From AP-15 sp963702685 (lineage in GTDB: Bacteria; Pseudomonadota; Alphaproteobacteria; ATCC43930; CGMCC-115725), in assembly GCA_963702685.1 (NCBI GenBank), contig CAVPDQ010000010.1, forward strand, positions 84,153 to 148,152: a stretch of 64,000 bases of DNA, read 5' to 3'. Positions 1-8,640 of this stretch are shown here, piece by piece. The notes under the pieces were generated by a model, which was not told the origin of the DNA, ran no database searches, and saw only the letters and a program-made list of their open reading frames with translations. Both the position numbers and the translations under genes were made by a program. How positions within the stretch are numbered: the first letter of the stretch is position 1; every line of letters begins with the position of its first letter.

Positions 1-1311
1 CTCTCGGACGCCGTCCCCTGCGCCGCCGAGACAGACTTGCCGCCCGAATTCATCCTGGTCGCGCGCGCGATGGGGCCTGCCGAGCTGCTGGATTACGCCG
101 GGCGGCGGATCATCGGGCTCGTGCTCGAAGAAGGGTCGCCGACCGCGCATGTGGCGATCGTCGCACGCGCTTTCGATATACCGGTCGTCGGCCGCGTCGC
201 CGGCGCGACGAGCCGGATCGAGGCCGGCGATATCGTGGTCGTCGATGGCGACCACGCCCAGGTGCTGATCCGCCCGAGCGAGGATATCCACCAGTCGGTG
301 GCGGCGGCGATCGAAACCCGCACCCGCCGCCGCGCCCATCACGACACGCTGCGCTCGGCCCCGTCGATCACCCGCGACGGTATTGCGATCAAGCTGCTGC
401 TGAATGCCGGGCTGTTGTCCGATCTCGCGCAATTGACGGCGACCGGCGCCGAAGGGGTCGGCCTCTTTCGCACCGAGTTGTCGCTGATGGTGCGCCACAC
501 CTTTCCCGTGGTTGAAGAGCAGACCGAATTCTACCGCAGCGTGCTGACGCAGGCGGCCGGGCGCCCGGTCGTGTTTCGGACCTTGGATATTGGCGGCGAC
601 AAGGTGCTCCCCTATCTGGCGCATGTCGCCGAGGACAACCCGGCAATGGGATGGCGTGCGATTCGCATTGGGCTCGATCGTCCGGCGATGCTGCGCCAGC
701 AGCTGCGCGCCTTGGTCCGCGCCGCCGAGGGCCGCGAGCTCTTTGTCAAATTTCCGATGATCGCCGAGGTCGCCGAGCTCGACCGTGCCCGCGCATTGCT
801 CGACATGGAGCTGGCCCGGGCTGCGCGCGAAGGGTGGGCGCTGCCGCAGGCGGTCAAGGTCGGTGTCATGCTCGAAGTGCCCTCGCTGCTGTGGCAGCTG
901 CCGGCGCTGTGCGAGCGGGTCGATTTTCTGTCGATCGGCACCAACGACCTGATGCAGTTTCTGTTCGCTTGCGACCGCGGCAATCCCCGCCTAGCCGACC
1001 GCTACGATCCGCTTTGCCCGCCGATGCTGGCGCTGTTTCGCGATGTCATCGCCGAGACTGGCGCCGCGCAGGTGCCGCTCAGCATGTGCGGCGACATGGC
1101 CGGCACCCCGATCGAGGCGATGGCGCTGATCGCGCTCGGGTTTCGAACCTTGTCGATGACCGGCAGCGCGATCGGCCCGGTCAGGGAGATGTTGCGCAGC
1201 CTCGACGTCGCCGCGGCCGCCGCCTATCTCGTCGAAATTTGCCGGCGGCCGGACAATTCGCTGCGCTCGAAGCTCGAAGCCTACGCCAGAGACCACGTTA
1301 TTGCGTTATAG
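1..1311 (+). CDS. ptsP: PTS enzyme I family protein PtsP, 5'-truncated by window edge
   Basis: Phosphoenolpyruvate-protein phosphotransferase, which takes phosphate from PEP and starts a phosphorelay (the nitrogen PTS in most alphaproteobacteria). The frame is open from base 1, so the N-terminal part (a GAF domain in PtsP) lies outside the window. Visible in order: the phosphohistidine segment GSPTAHVAIVARA (about 40 residues in), the PEP-binding barrel with GAEGVGLFRTE, DIGGDKVLPYL, SIGTNDLMQF, and the catalytic-cysteine segment SMCGDMAG near the C terminus. The end is a normal TAG stop. PtsI is an alternative if no GAF domain is present upstream. rnd follows 9 bp downstream on the same strand. 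Confidence 0.9.
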   Translation, partial: LSDAVPCAAETDLPPEFILVARAMGPAELLDYAGRRIIGLVLEEGSPTAHVAIVARAFDIPVVGRVAGATSRIEAGDIVVVDGDHAQVLIRPSEDIHQSVAAAIETRTRRRAHHDTLRSAPSITRDGIAIKLLLNAGLLSDLAQLTATGAEGVGLFRTELSLMVRHTFPVVEEQTEFYRSVLTQAAGRPVVFRTLDIGGDKVLPYLAHVAEDNPAMGWRAIRIGLDRPAMLRQQLRALVRAAEGRELFVKFPMIAEVAELDRARALLDMELARAAREGWALPQAVKVGVMLEVPSLLWQLPALCERVDFLSIGTNDLMQFLFACDRGNPRLADRYDPLCPPMLALFRDVIAETGAAQVPLSMCGDMAGTPIEAMALIALGFRTLSMTGSAIGPVREMLRSLDVAAAAAYLVEICRRPDNSLRSKLEAYARDHVIAL

Positions 1312-1320
1312 CCTTGGACA

Positions 1321-2484
1321 ATGACCGTCATCACCGACACCGACGCCCTCGCCCAATTCTGCGCCCGCCAGCAAGGCGCGGATTTTGTTGCCGTCGATAC
1401 CGAGTTTATGCGCGAGCGAACCTATTGGCCGGTGCTGTGCCTGGTGCAGGTCGCCGGCCCCGAGGAAGCGGCGGCGATCGACGCGCTGGCGCCCGGCATC
1501 GATCTCGATCCGCTGCTCGACCTGATGGCGCAAGAGAGCACGATCAAAGTGTTCCATGCGGCCCGGCAGGATGTCGAAATCTTCTTTTATCTGTCGGGCA
1601 AGGTGCCGAACCCGTTGTTCGACACTCAGGTCGCGGCGATGGTTTGCGGTTTTGGCGACGCCGCGAGCTACCAGACCTTGGCTGCTAAATTAGCCGGTGC
1701 CGCGCTCGACAAATCCTCGCGATTTACCGACTGGTCGCATCGTCCTCTGACCGATCGGCAAATTCAGTACGCGCTCGAAGATGTGACCCATTTGCGCACC
1801 GTCTACGACAAGCTGCAGCAGCGTTTGGCGTCAAACGGCCGAGCCGCCTGGTTTGCCGAGGAGATGGCCGGCCTTTCCGACCCGGCGACCTACCGGATGG
1901 AGCCGTATGAGGCGTGGCGCCGCTTTCGCCTGCGCGGCCGGGTCGAACGGCGCCTTTTCGCGGTGCTGCGCGAGGTCGCGGCCTGGCGCGAAACGGCGGC
2001 GCAACAGCGCAATCTGCCGCGCGGCCGCATCGTCAGGGACGAGGCGATACTCGAAATCGCTGCTCACGCGCCAAAGACGATCGAGGCGCTCTCCCGCACC
2101 CGCAGCCTCGGCAAAGGTGTCGCAGAGGGGCGGCTCGGGGGCGATCTCCTCGAAGCGGTGCGCCGCGGGCTTGCGCTGGCGGCGACGATCGAGCCGCCGC
2201 AATCGGCGAAGGCCGACCCGCCGCCCGGTCTCGGCCCCACCGTGGAGCTGTTGCGCGTGCTGCTCAAGCAACGCTGCGAAGAGCACCAGGTGGCGCAAAA
2301 GCTGGTGGCCTCGGCCGACGACCTCGAAGCGATCGCCGCCGATGACGAGGCGCCGGTGCCGGCGCTCTCGGGATGGCGCCGGCAGATGTTCGGCGGCGAC
2401 GCGGTGGCTCTGAAGCACGGAAGGCTGGCGCTCACGGTGCGCGACAACCGAGTGCGGCTGGTGCCGCTCGGCGGTGCCGAATAG
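1321..2484 (+). CDS. rnd: Ribonuclease D
   Basis: A 3'-5' exoribonuclease used in tRNA 3' maturation, 387 aa, the usual family length. The DEDD catalytic motifs are present: VDTEFMRE near residue 25 (Asp/Glu), HAARQDVEIFF near 80 and FDTQVAAM near 100, and YALEDVTHL near 143. A C-terminal HRDC-type helical region follows (about 210-290). The ATG comes directly after the short gap from ptsP, so the two could be co-transcribed. It is convergent with the receiver-domain gene that ends 13 bp downstream. Confidence 0.93.
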   Translation: MTVITDTDALAQFCARQQGADFVAVDTEFMRERTYWPVLCLVQVAGPEEAAAIDALAPGIDLDPLLDLMAQESTIKVFHAARQDVEIFFYLSGKVPNPLFDTQVAAMVCGFGDAASYQTLAAKLAGAALDKSSRFTDWSHRPLTDRQIQYALEDVTHLRTVYDKLQQRLASNGRAAWFAEEMAGLSDPATYRMEPYEAWRRFRLRGRVERRLFAVLREVAAWRETAAQQRNLPRGRIVRDEAILEIAAHAPKTIEALSRTRSLGKGVAEGRLGGDLLEAVRRGLALAATIEPPQSAKADPPPGLGPTVELLRVLLKQRCEEHQVAQKLVASADDLEAIAADDEAPVPALSGWRRQMFGGDAVALKHGRLALTVRDNRVRLVPLGGAE

Positions 2485-2496
2485 CTCGTCGATCGC

Positions 2497-2880
2497 TCAG
2501 GCGGCGGTCCTGACCCGCCCTTGCGGCCGTTCGCGGCAGTGCGCGAGCGCGTCCAGAACACATTGCAGATCGGCAAACCGAAAGGGTTTCTCGACGAGCG
2601 GCACCGGCCGCTGCTGCGCCGCATCCTCGGCATGGAACTCACGGCCGCTCAACGTGATTGTCGGGATCCCGAGCGCCGCCCAATTTTTTCCCCAGCGCGC
2701 GCCCTGCGGGCAGCACAGCACCAAGTCGGTCAGCACCACATCAACCGCTTCGCGCGCGAGTCGAGCGCTTGCTTCGCCCGAATCGGCGCAGGCCGACACG
2801 TCGTGCCCGAAATCGACCAAGATCCCGGCGATAAATCTTCGGATTCGCTCATCCTTCTCGGCCAGCAGAACGCGTGCCAT
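2497..2880 (-). CDS. Single-domain response regulator (CheY-like receiver)
   Basis: 127 aa, essentially only a receiver fold. The N terminus has the acidic patch (LLAEKDERIRR), the phospho-acceptor Asp lies in DVVLTDLVL near residue 52, and the conserved Lys-Pro is in VEKPFRFADL near 100. There is no output domain, so it would act by protein-protein contact or as a phosphate sink. No histidine kinase is encoded nearby, so the partner is unknown. The Cys-rich stretch after the Asp (LVLCCPQGARWG) is unusual for a receiver beta3-alpha3 loop. Starts at ATG; convergent with rnd. Confidence 0.75.
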   Translation of the reverse strand: MARVLLAEKDERIRRFIAGILVDFGHDVSACADSGEASARLAREAVDVVLTDLVLCCPQGARWGKNWAALGIPTITLSGREFHAEDAAQQRPVPLVEKPFRFADLQCVLDALAHCRERPQGRVRTAA

Positions 2881-2956
2881 CGGCAGCCCCGATCCTAATC
2901 GAGGCTCGATCGCAACCCAAAATATCTAATGAAACGTGAATATGATATCGGTAGAA

Positions 2957-2971
2957 CCCGATAATCGGGTA
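2957..2971. terminator. Palindrome between MetE-like gene and receiver gene
   Basis: CCCGAT-A-ATCGGG forms a perfect odd-length palindrome, flanked by A/T to give ACCCGATAATCGGGT. It sits 6 bp past the stop of the MetE-like gene. There is no T-run on the minus strand; on the plus strand it is followed by ATTTTG. It could be a weak terminator or an operator for the receiver gene that starts at 2880. Confidence 0.35.
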
Positions 2972-2976
2972 TTTTG

Positions 2977-3996
2977 CTACGAGACGCCGTCCCTGACCAG
3001 TGCGGCACCTTTGACAAGGGCCTCGAGCTTGGCTGTGGCGATCCGGCGGTTCATTGGGGCCATGCCGCAATTCGTGCAGGGATAGAGCCGTTCGGCCGGC
3101 ACAAAGCGCAAAGCCCGCTCGATCGTGAGCGCCACTTCGCGGGGCGTTTCGACCGCGTCGCGGGCGACGTCGATCGCGCCCAGCAGCACGTCCTTGCCGT
3201 CGAGCAAGCCCAGCAACTCGATCGGCACCTTGGCCGCGGCGCATTCGAGCGAGACTTGATCGATGCGGCTTGCCGCCAATGCCGGAAAAAATGTTTCGTA
3301 CTGCCGCCATTCAGCCCCGAGCCCCGATTTCCATTCGATATTGGGCTTGATCCCGTAGCCGTAGCAGATGTGGACCGCGGTTTTGCACGGGAGCCCGTCG
3401 GCGGCGCGCTCGAGAGCGGCGACGCCCCATTCGAGGACCGGGTCCATGTAAACATTGAAGGCCGGCTCGTCGAACTGGATCACATCGACTCCGATCGCCG
3501 CCAATTCGCGCGCCTCCTCGTTGAGGAGGGCGGCAAACGCCATGGCCAGGGCTTTTCGGTCGCCATAATGCGCGTCGGCCAAGGTATCGACGAGGGTCAT
3601 CGGACCGGGCAGGGTGAATTTGAGCTGTCGCGTTGTATGGGCGCGGGCGAGCGCCGCCTCGACCGCGTGGATGCTGCGGGTGCGCGATACCGGGCCGGTA
3701 ACCGTCGGGCACTGCGCCTCGTAGCGATTGTTGCGGATGCCCATCGTCACCCGGCGAGTGAAATCGACGCCGGCGATATGCTCGAGAAAGCCGTGGACAA
3801 AATGCTGGCGCGACTGCTCGCCGTCGCTGACGATGTCGATGCCGGCGTCCTCCTGCTGCTTCAGCGCCAACAGCGTCGCGTCGCGCTTGGCCTCGGCCAG
3901 CGCCTCGCCGGACTGGCGCCACGGCGCCCACAGCACGCCCGGCTCGGCGAGCCAGGAAGGTTTGGGCAGGCTGCCGGCGATCGTGGTTTCGAGCAT
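2977..3996 (-). CDS. Cobalamin-independent methionine synthase-like protein (MetE C-terminal type)
   Basis: 339 aa, about the size of a MetE C-terminal barrel alone; full MetE is about 750 aa. The start MLETTIAGSLPKP is chosen because GSLPKP is the conserved N-terminal substrate loop of these stand-alone homologues; the frame stays open further upstream but is unrelated there. Zinc-ligand candidates are visible as HICYGY (His/Cys, about 220) and CTNCGMAPM near the C terminus, and the QFDEPAF strand is typical of the family. The likely role is methyl transfer to a thiol; the donor is uncertain because the folate-binding N-terminal half is absent. Same strand as the next two genes upstream but without tight spacing. 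Confidence 0.85.
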   Translation of the reverse strand: MLETTIAGSLPKPSWLAEPGVLWAPWRQSGEALAEAKRDATLLALKQQEDAGIDIVSDGEQSRQHFVHGFLEHIAGVDFTRRVTMGIRNNRYEAQCPTVTGPVSRTRSIHAVEAALARAHTTRQLKFTLPGPMTLVDTLADAHYGDRKALAMAFAALLNEEARELAAIGVDVIQFDEPAFNVYMDPVLEWGVAALERAADGLPCKTAVHICYGYGIKPNIEWKSGLGAEWRQYETFFPALAASRIDQVSLECAAAKVPIELLGLLDGKDVLLGAIDVARDAVETPREVALTIERALRFVPAERLYPCTNCGMAPMNRRIATAKLEALVKGAALVRDGVS

Positions 3997-4018
3997 GACG
4001 GGCCTCGTTGTTCGCGAG

Positions 4019-4696
4019 CTATTGTCTGATGTGGGGACCGACCGAAACAAGCCGCGTCCCGAGAAACCGTCCGCTATGGTCGAAATCGAAGGCAAAGCGG
4101 ACCTCGCCGACAATCGCGCAAGCGTGGCATTGGTCACGCAACAGGTAATCGACGACGATTTCCTGGCCGGCCATCCGAACCTCGGGCCTGGCCATGCCAC
4201 GGTCGCCCGGCCAGAAGCTGACATTCGGGAAACGGCGTTGAATGTCGCGGTAGGGGAGGGAGGACCGCATTGCGTCGAGCGCCAGAACCTCGTGGTCATC
4301 GACATCGATCAAGCGCGGCGTGCCGTTGACGAGGAGCCAGGCGTCGTTCTCGTTGGCGCGGAACGGGTAGAATATGTGCGCGACCGCAACCTGCCCGCTG
4401 GTTTTGTCGAGCCGCTGCAGATAGGCTTCGCCGTTGAGGCGCCGGGCGAAATCGATTGCCGCAGCACTCGCCCCCGCCTGCTGCATGACGGCGACAAAGC
4501 AGGCGTCGAACGCGGCCCCGCGGCTGCCGTCGCACTGGGCATGGAACCGCGCCATAAACCCGGTCGCAGGCTGCCACACCGCCGCCGCCGTCACTGGCGC
4601 CGCCGTCACCGGCGCCGGCGCGCCGCTCGCCGTTGCCCCCAGCATCGCCAGCACTGCCGCGGCGAGCGGCAGGCAGCGCCAGCCGAGGCTTGACAC
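4019..4696 (-). CDS. Secreted hypothetical protein
   Basis: Not recognised. From the GTG at 4696 the protein starts with SSLGWRCLPLAAAVLAMLG followed by small residues, a good signal peptide, so this start is preferred over the TTG at 4804, which adds an implausible leader. The mature part is about 195 aa, has four Cys (AQCDGSR, DACFVAVM, DQCHACAIVG) that could form disulfides, and no membrane segment. Probably periplasmic. It ends 22 bp before the MetE-like start, so co-transcription is possible. Confidence 0.6.
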   Translation of the reverse strand: MSSLGWRCLPLAAAVLAMLGATASGAPAPVTAAPVTAAAVWQPATGFMARFHAQCDGSRGAAFDACFVAVMQQAGASAAAIDFARRLNGEAYLQRLDKTSGQVAVAHIFYPFRANENDAWLLVNGTPRLIDVDDHEVLALDAMRSSLPYRDIQRRFPNVSFWPGDRGMARPEVRMAGQEIVVDYLLRDQCHACAIVGEVRFAFDFDHSGRFLGTRLVSVGPHIRQ

Positions 4697-4816
4697 GCCG
4701 CTGTCCGCTGGCCGCCGTTGCGTCGCGAGAGGCTCGGCAATCCCGTGCCCGATTGCTGAACCGGGCAGCACGGCCCATCCGACAGGGACGTGCCCGCTAA
4801 GCAATTTTGCCGATAA

Positions 4817-5095
4817 TCACGGAAAGCGAACGGTGTCGCCGGCGCCGTCCTTGTCCGATGTCCGTTCGATCTCTCCGGCCAGCCGATCATAGCGCTCGAT
4901 CAATTCGCGCAGATGCTGCTTGACCCGCGGGGTTGTGGCTTCCTGCTCGAGGGAGCGGGCGCGCGCGGCGGCGGCGCGGTAATACTCGGCCGGCTGCTGG
5001 CTTTGAGTCCACTCTGCCGCGCCCGGCATAAACCGCCCGTCCGCAGCAGCACCGTCGAGAAGGACACGCGATGACGCCATATCGGATACCTGCAA
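4817..5095 (-). CDS. Small helical hypothetical protein
   Basis: 92 aa. The central part (EYYRAAAARARSLEQEATTP, then RVKQHLRELIERYDRLAGEI) has the pattern of small alphaproteobacterial proteins of about 80-90 aa that are all-helical and uncharacterised. No signal peptide or membrane segment is seen. The reading frame was chosen over overlapping frames because of this helix periodicity and Glu/Arg pattern. Function unknown. Confidence 0.55.
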   Translation of the reverse strand: MQVSDMASSRVLLDGAAADGRFMPGAAEWTQSQQPAEYYRAAAARARSLEQEATTPRVKQHLRELIERYDRLAGEIERTSDKDGAGDTVRFP

Positions 5096-5202
5096 CAGCC
5101 CGCATCAGAGCCTAAGGGAAAAGACCGGAGCGAGGGCCGCACTGCCTCCGGCCGATCGCTCGACCATACGCCGGCGCCCGCTGTAGAACAAGCCAAACCG
5201 GC

Positions 5203-5643
5203 TCAACTGCCGGACGCAGGATCGATCGAAAGATCGCCCCAGCTAGCCACCCGATCGATCCGCATGGCGATCACCGGCAGCTCCGCGAGGTCCATCGCCT
5301 GGTATTGCGGATAGCGCGCGCGCAGCAGCGCTTGCGCCCGGTCATGCTCGTCGCCGCGCGCCAAAATCACCGCCCGGCCGCGCAGCATGACCCAGCCGAG
5401 CCGGTTCCAATCCTCGTCCCAGCGGTCGGCGACAAGCGCGACGACCGGGTTCTCGGCGATATTGCGCAGCCGCTTCAGTCGCCGTGGATCGCCCTTCGGC
5501 TTCTGGTCGACCGTGATGTAAAGCGCCCCTTCGCTGACGACAAAGCACACCGGCACGACGTGCGGCGCGCCGCGGGCATCTGCCGTCGCGAAATGCCCGA
5601 CCCGGCATCGGTCCAGAAAGCGCGCCTGGTCTGCGGACAACAT
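5203..5643 (-). CDS. PPOX-class flavin/F420-dependent oxidoreductase-like protein
   Basis: 146 aa split-barrel protein of the pyridoxamine 5'-phosphate oxidase superfamily, close to the TIGR03668 PPOX group. Supporting features: the N-terminal VGHFATADARGAPHVVPVC strand pair, DQKPK, the LRNIAENPVVALVADR segment that lines the cofactor site, and GRAVIL. The cofactor (FMN or F420) cannot be told from sequence. It faces away from the MetX-like gene, with about 160 bp of divergent promoter region between them. Confidence 0.75.
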   Translation of the reverse strand: MLSADQARFLDRCRVGHFATADARGAPHVVPVCFVVSEGALYITVDQKPKGDPRRLKRLRNIAENPVVALVADRWDEDWNRLGWVMLRGRAVILARGDEHDRAQALLRARYPQYQAMDLAELPVIAMRIDRVASWGDLSIDPASGS

Positions 5644-5803
5644 CCCTCAATTCTGCCCGATCCCGTTGCCGTTGCCCACCCCGTCAGCTCCCGGTCGCGA
5701 ACCGGCCGCCGTGCAGCAGGCTTGCCGGCCAGGCTGGCCGACCGCCGCTTTCTCTGGCGCCAACTCGCCTTTATCATCCCGCGAAAGATCCGGAGGACCG
5801 CAA

Positions 5804-6862
5804 ATGCCCGATCATGCCGCCGCCGCGCCCGAGCACACGAAGTGGCCGAGCTACGCAGAGGGCGACTTTGTCATTCACAACTATGTGTTTGCGAACGGCG
5901 AGAGCTTGCCCGAGCTCAAGCTCCATTGGCGCACCCTCGGCACGCCCAAGCGCAACAAGGCGGGCAAGATCGCAAACGGCGTGCTGCTGCTGCAGGGCAA
6001 CACCGGCACTGGCGCCAATTGGCTGCGCCCGAGCCTCGCCGACGAATTGTTTGGGCCGGGCCAGCCGCTCGACGCGGCGGAATATTTTCTGATCATGCCG
6101 GACGCGGTCGGGCGGGGCGGGTCGAGCAAGCCGTCGGACGGGCTCAAGGGGAATTTCCCGCGCTACCGCTACCGCGACATGGTCGACAGCGGTCATCGGC
6201 TCGTTACCGAGGGTCTCGGCGTCGGCCATCTGCGTCTTGTGATCGGCAGCTCGATGGGCGGAATGCATGCCTGGATGTGGGCCGAGATGTATCCCGACCT
6301 GATGGACGGCGTGGTGCCGATCTCGTGCCAGCCGGTCGAGATCAGCGGCCGCAACTGGCTCGGCCGGCGTGCCCAAGCCGAGGCGATCCGGCACGACCCG
6401 GACTGGAACGACGGCTTTTACGAAAAGAACCCGCGCCACTACATCTATGCCGCCGCCGGCAATTTCGGCACCGAAAGCCCGACCCGCATCCAGGAAATGG
6501 CGCCGACGCTCGCCGCCGCGAACGCGCTCTATGAGCGGCGCCTCGCCGAAGCGGCCAAGGGCGACGCCAACAACCAGCTCTGGGCGATCGAGGCGATCCA
6601 GGACTACAACCCCGAGCCCGATCTCGACAAGATCCGGGCCAAGGTCATGCTGATCAACGACGCCGAGGACCACGCCAACCCGCCCGAGCTCGGCACCGTC
6701 GAGCGCGCGATGAAGCGGGTCGAGCACGGCCGCTATGTGCTGATCCCGGCGGGCCCCGACACGCACGGGCATTTCAGCCATTTTTACGCGAAGCTGTGGA
6801 AGCCCTACCTGATCGAGCTGATGCAGACCCTCGATCCGGCGCTCGACGCAGCGGCCGAATAA
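5804..6862 (+). CDS. Alpha/beta hydrolase, homoserine O-acetyltransferase (MetX)-like
   Basis: 352 aa. The ATG at 5804 is preferred to an earlier in-frame start because a GGAGG ribosome site lies 8 bp before it and family homology starts there. Order: LHWRTLGTPK cap of the fold, nucleophile elbow GSSMGGMHAW (Ser near 140), Asp in INDAEDHANP, catalytic His in DTHGHFSHF near the end. MetX-type enzymes acylate homoserine, but many members of this subfamily are generic hydrolases, so the substrate is not assigned. The MetE-like gene 2 kb away makes a methionine link conceivable but unproven. An SDR gene follows 15 bp downstream. Confidence 0.8.
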   Translation: MPDHAAAAPEHTKWPSYAEGDFVIHNYVFANGESLPELKLHWRTLGTPKRNKAGKIANGVLLLQGNTGTGANWLRPSLADELFGPGQPLDAAEYFLIMPDAVGRGGSSKPSDGLKGNFPRYRYRDMVDSGHRLVTEGLGVGHLRLVIGSSMGGMHAWMWAEMYPDLMDGVVPISCQPVEISGRNWLGRRAQAEAIRHDPDWNDGFYEKNPRHYIYAAAGNFGTESPTRIQEMAPTLAAANALYERRLAEAAKGDANNQLWAIEAIQDYNPEPDLDKIRAKVMLINDAEDHANPPELGTVERAMKRVEHGRYVLIPAGPDTHGHFSHFYAKLWKPYLIELMQTLDPALDAAAE

Positions 6863-6877
6863 GCGGATCAGCGCGCT

Positions 6878-7621
6878 ATGGGCTCGCTCGACGGCCGCGT
6901 CGCGCTGGTGACCGGCGGCAGCAAGGGGCTGGGGGCGGCAACCGCGCACGCTTTCGCCGAGGCGGGGGCGCGGGTCGTCGTTACCTTCGCCAACGACGCC
7001 GAGGCCGCCCGTCGGCTGGTCGCGAGCCTCCCCGGCGCCGGCCACCGCGCGAGCCGCGCACCGGCGCAGGACACCGCCGCGGTCGAGCGCCTCGCAGCAT
7101 CGCTCGCCGCGAGCGAGGGCCGGCTCGATATCCTCGTCAACAACGCCGGCAGCACGCGGGTGATTCCGCACGGCGATCTCGCCGCGCTCGACGACGAATT
7201 TTTCGATTTTGTGCTGAGGGTCAATTTGCGTGGCCCGTTTGCCGCGGTGCGCGCCTGCCGGCCCTTGCTCGAGGCGAGCGGGCACGGGCTCGTCGTCAAT
7301 GTCGGCTCGGTCTCGGGGGTGCGCGGCGGCGGCAGCAATATCGCCTATGCCGCGGCGAAGGCCGGCCTCCACACGATGACGCTGTCGCTGGCCCGCGCCT
7401 TGGCCCCGGCAATCCGTGTCGTCGCCGTGGCGCCGAGCCTGATGGAAACGCCGATGACCGAAATGTGGACGCCGCAGCAGCGAGCCCAGCGGATCGCCAA
7501 CAACCCGATGAAGCGCATCGCGGCGCCCGAGGAGGTCGCGGCGGTGATCCTCGGCCTCGCCACGACGATGACCTTTGTCAACGGCACGGTCATCCCCGTG
7601 GACGGCGGCAGCTTGCTTTGA
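6878..7621 (+). CDS. SDR family NAD(P)-dependent oxidoreductase
   Basis: 247 aa classical short-chain dehydrogenase: TGGSKGLG cofactor loop at 13-20, NNAG at about 88, catalytic Ser in VGSVSGV, YAAAK (Tyr/Lys) near 163, and a C-terminal GTVIPVDGG. FabG-like, but the substrate is unknown. It is 15 bp downstream of the MetX-like hydrolase and probably shares its transcript. Convergent with the mcm fragment downstream. Confidence 0.85.
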   Translation: MGSLDGRVALVTGGSKGLGAATAHAFAEAGARVVVTFANDAEAARRLVASLPGAGHRASRAPAQDTAAVERLAASLAASEGRLDILVNNAGSTRVIPHGDLAALDDEFFDFVLRVNLRGPFAAVRACRPLLEASGHGLVVNVGSVSGVRGGGSNIAYAAAKAGLHTMTLSLARALAPAIRVVAVAPSLMETPMTEMWTPQQRAQRIANNPMKRIAAPEEVAAVILGLATTMTFVNGTVIPVDGGSLL

Positions 7622-7862
7622 GATAAGCCGGCTGCCGCCGATCTGCGGCAATGCCCGGTCGGGGCGGCTGCCCGGCGCGGCGGCATCCGGGCAATTGATC
7701 AGGCAGGCGCCAGCAACGCTATCGAGTTAACCTTAACGCGGTTAAATCATTAACCTGTTAGAACAAAAATCGTACGCAGCTAATACAACCCGGCGCCACG
7801 ACCGGACCTGGCGGGCCGGTCCCTGAACGTGTGCCGGGGATGACAGATGCAGCGTTTCGGCC
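7622..7862. other. Convergent intergenic region with a TTAA-rich cluster
   Basis: No gene is seen. Bases 7727-7760 are strikingly A/T-rich for this genome and hold four TTAA tetrads (7727, 7733, 7742, 7750). Two of them form a palindrome GGTTAA-N4-TTAACC at 7740-7755. TTAA-type motifs are typical of CtrA-like or other alphaproteobacterial regulators, but the canonical TTAA-N7-TTAA spacing is absent. Both flanking genes end here, so this is not a normal promoter position. Confidence 0.4.
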
Positions 7863-8255
7863 TTACGCCGCGAGCCGTTGCTTGCGGATCAGCGAGAGGA
7901 TTTCGGCGGCGGCGTGGGGGATGTTGGTGCCGGGGCCATAGACCGCGCTGACCCCGGCCTTCTTTAAGAACGCGTAGTCCTTGGGCGGGATCACGCCGCC
8001 GCAGACGACGAGGATGTCGGCCGCACCCTCGCGCTTCAATGCCTCGATCAGGGCCGGGACCAAGGTTTTGTGACCGGCCGCCTGGCTCGATACGCCGACG
8101 ATGTGGACGTCGTTTTCGACCGCCTGTCGGGCGGCTTCCTCGGGGGTCTGGAAGAGGGGGCCGATATCGATGTCGAAGCCGATATCGGCAAAGGCGGTTG
8201 CGATGACTTTGGCGCCGCGGTCGTGGCCGTCCTGGCCGAATTTGACCACCAGCAT
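7863..8255 (-). pseudogene. Partial duplicate of methylmalonyl-CoA mutase B12-binding domain
   Basis: 130 aa nearly identical to the last 130 residues of the intact mutase at 9555-11714, including the cobalamin His motif GQDGHDRGAK, SSQAAGHKTL and GGVIPPKDY. Homology also extends upstream of the ATG (RDEGRRPR) and then stops at about 8283. It lacks the catalytic barrel, so it cannot act as a mutase alone; a stand-alone B12-binding subunit is formally possible, but no barrel partner is nearby. Best read as the stranded tail of mcmA left by duplication or insertion of the segment between the two copies. Confidence 0.75.
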
Positions 8256-8283
8256 GCGCGGGCGGCGTCCCTCGTCGCGGAAG
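7866..8283 (-). repeat. Direct repeat copy 1 (mcmA 3' end)
   Basis: About 418 bp matching 9558-9975 in the same orientation. By eye roughly one base in 12-15 differs, mostly at third codon positions, so the copies have diverged under coding constraint or come from different strains. Similarity ends abruptly just past CTCGTCGCGG. Confidence 0.8.
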
Positions 8284-8352
8284 GACGTTAGGGCGATCAG
8301 CGAAATCTCAGGAACTGGTTTCTTGAAACCCGCACTGCTATCCCGTACCTAA

Positions 8353-8640
8353 ATGCCGGATCGCGAATTCGAATGGGATGACGCCAAGGCGGCCGAGAAT
8401 TGGCGCCGCCATGGCGTTACCTTCGATCAAGGCGCTGAAGCGCTGAGTGATCCATTCGCGATCGAAGAAATCGACGATCGCGAGGACTATGGCGAAGAGC
8501 GCATCAACGCACTGGGAATGCGTCGGGGTGTGCTCCTACACGTCACCTGCACGCAGCGCGATGATCGGATCAGGATCATTTCAGCCCGAAGGGCAACAAA
8601 ACATGAGCAAGACGACTATTATCACGAAAACGCGTCGTGA
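8353..8640 (+). CDS. brnT: BrnT-family toxin (DUF497)
   Basis: 95 aa, RelE-like fold ribonuclease toxin of a type II system. Family features: the N-terminal FEWDDAKAAENWRRHGVTF, then RINALGMRRGVLLHVTCT and the C-terminal RIISARRATKHEQDDYY, whose Arg/Lys residues belong to the catalytic surface. The product cleaves RNA and halts translation when free of antitoxin. It is followed by an overlapping antitoxin-type gene. It lies inside the segment bounded by the two mcm 3'-end copies, so it is probably acquired. Confidence 0.88.
   Translation: MPDREFEWDDAKAAENWRRHGVTFDQGAEALSDPFAIEEIDDREDYGEERINALGMRRGVLLHVTCTQRDDRIRIISARRATKHEQDDYYHENAS

Noticed and set aside
2881..2976. Cobalamin or SAM riboswitch near the methionine synthase-like gene
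   Set aside because: This region is downstream, not upstream, of that gene; its own upstream sequence is occupied by the adjacent coding region and shows no riboswitch-like conserved boxes.
7863..8255. Independent B12-binding small subunit of a mutase
   Set aside because: Near-identity with the adjacent mcmA tail, homology continuing upstream of the ATG, and no barrel subunit nearby favour a duplicate fragment.
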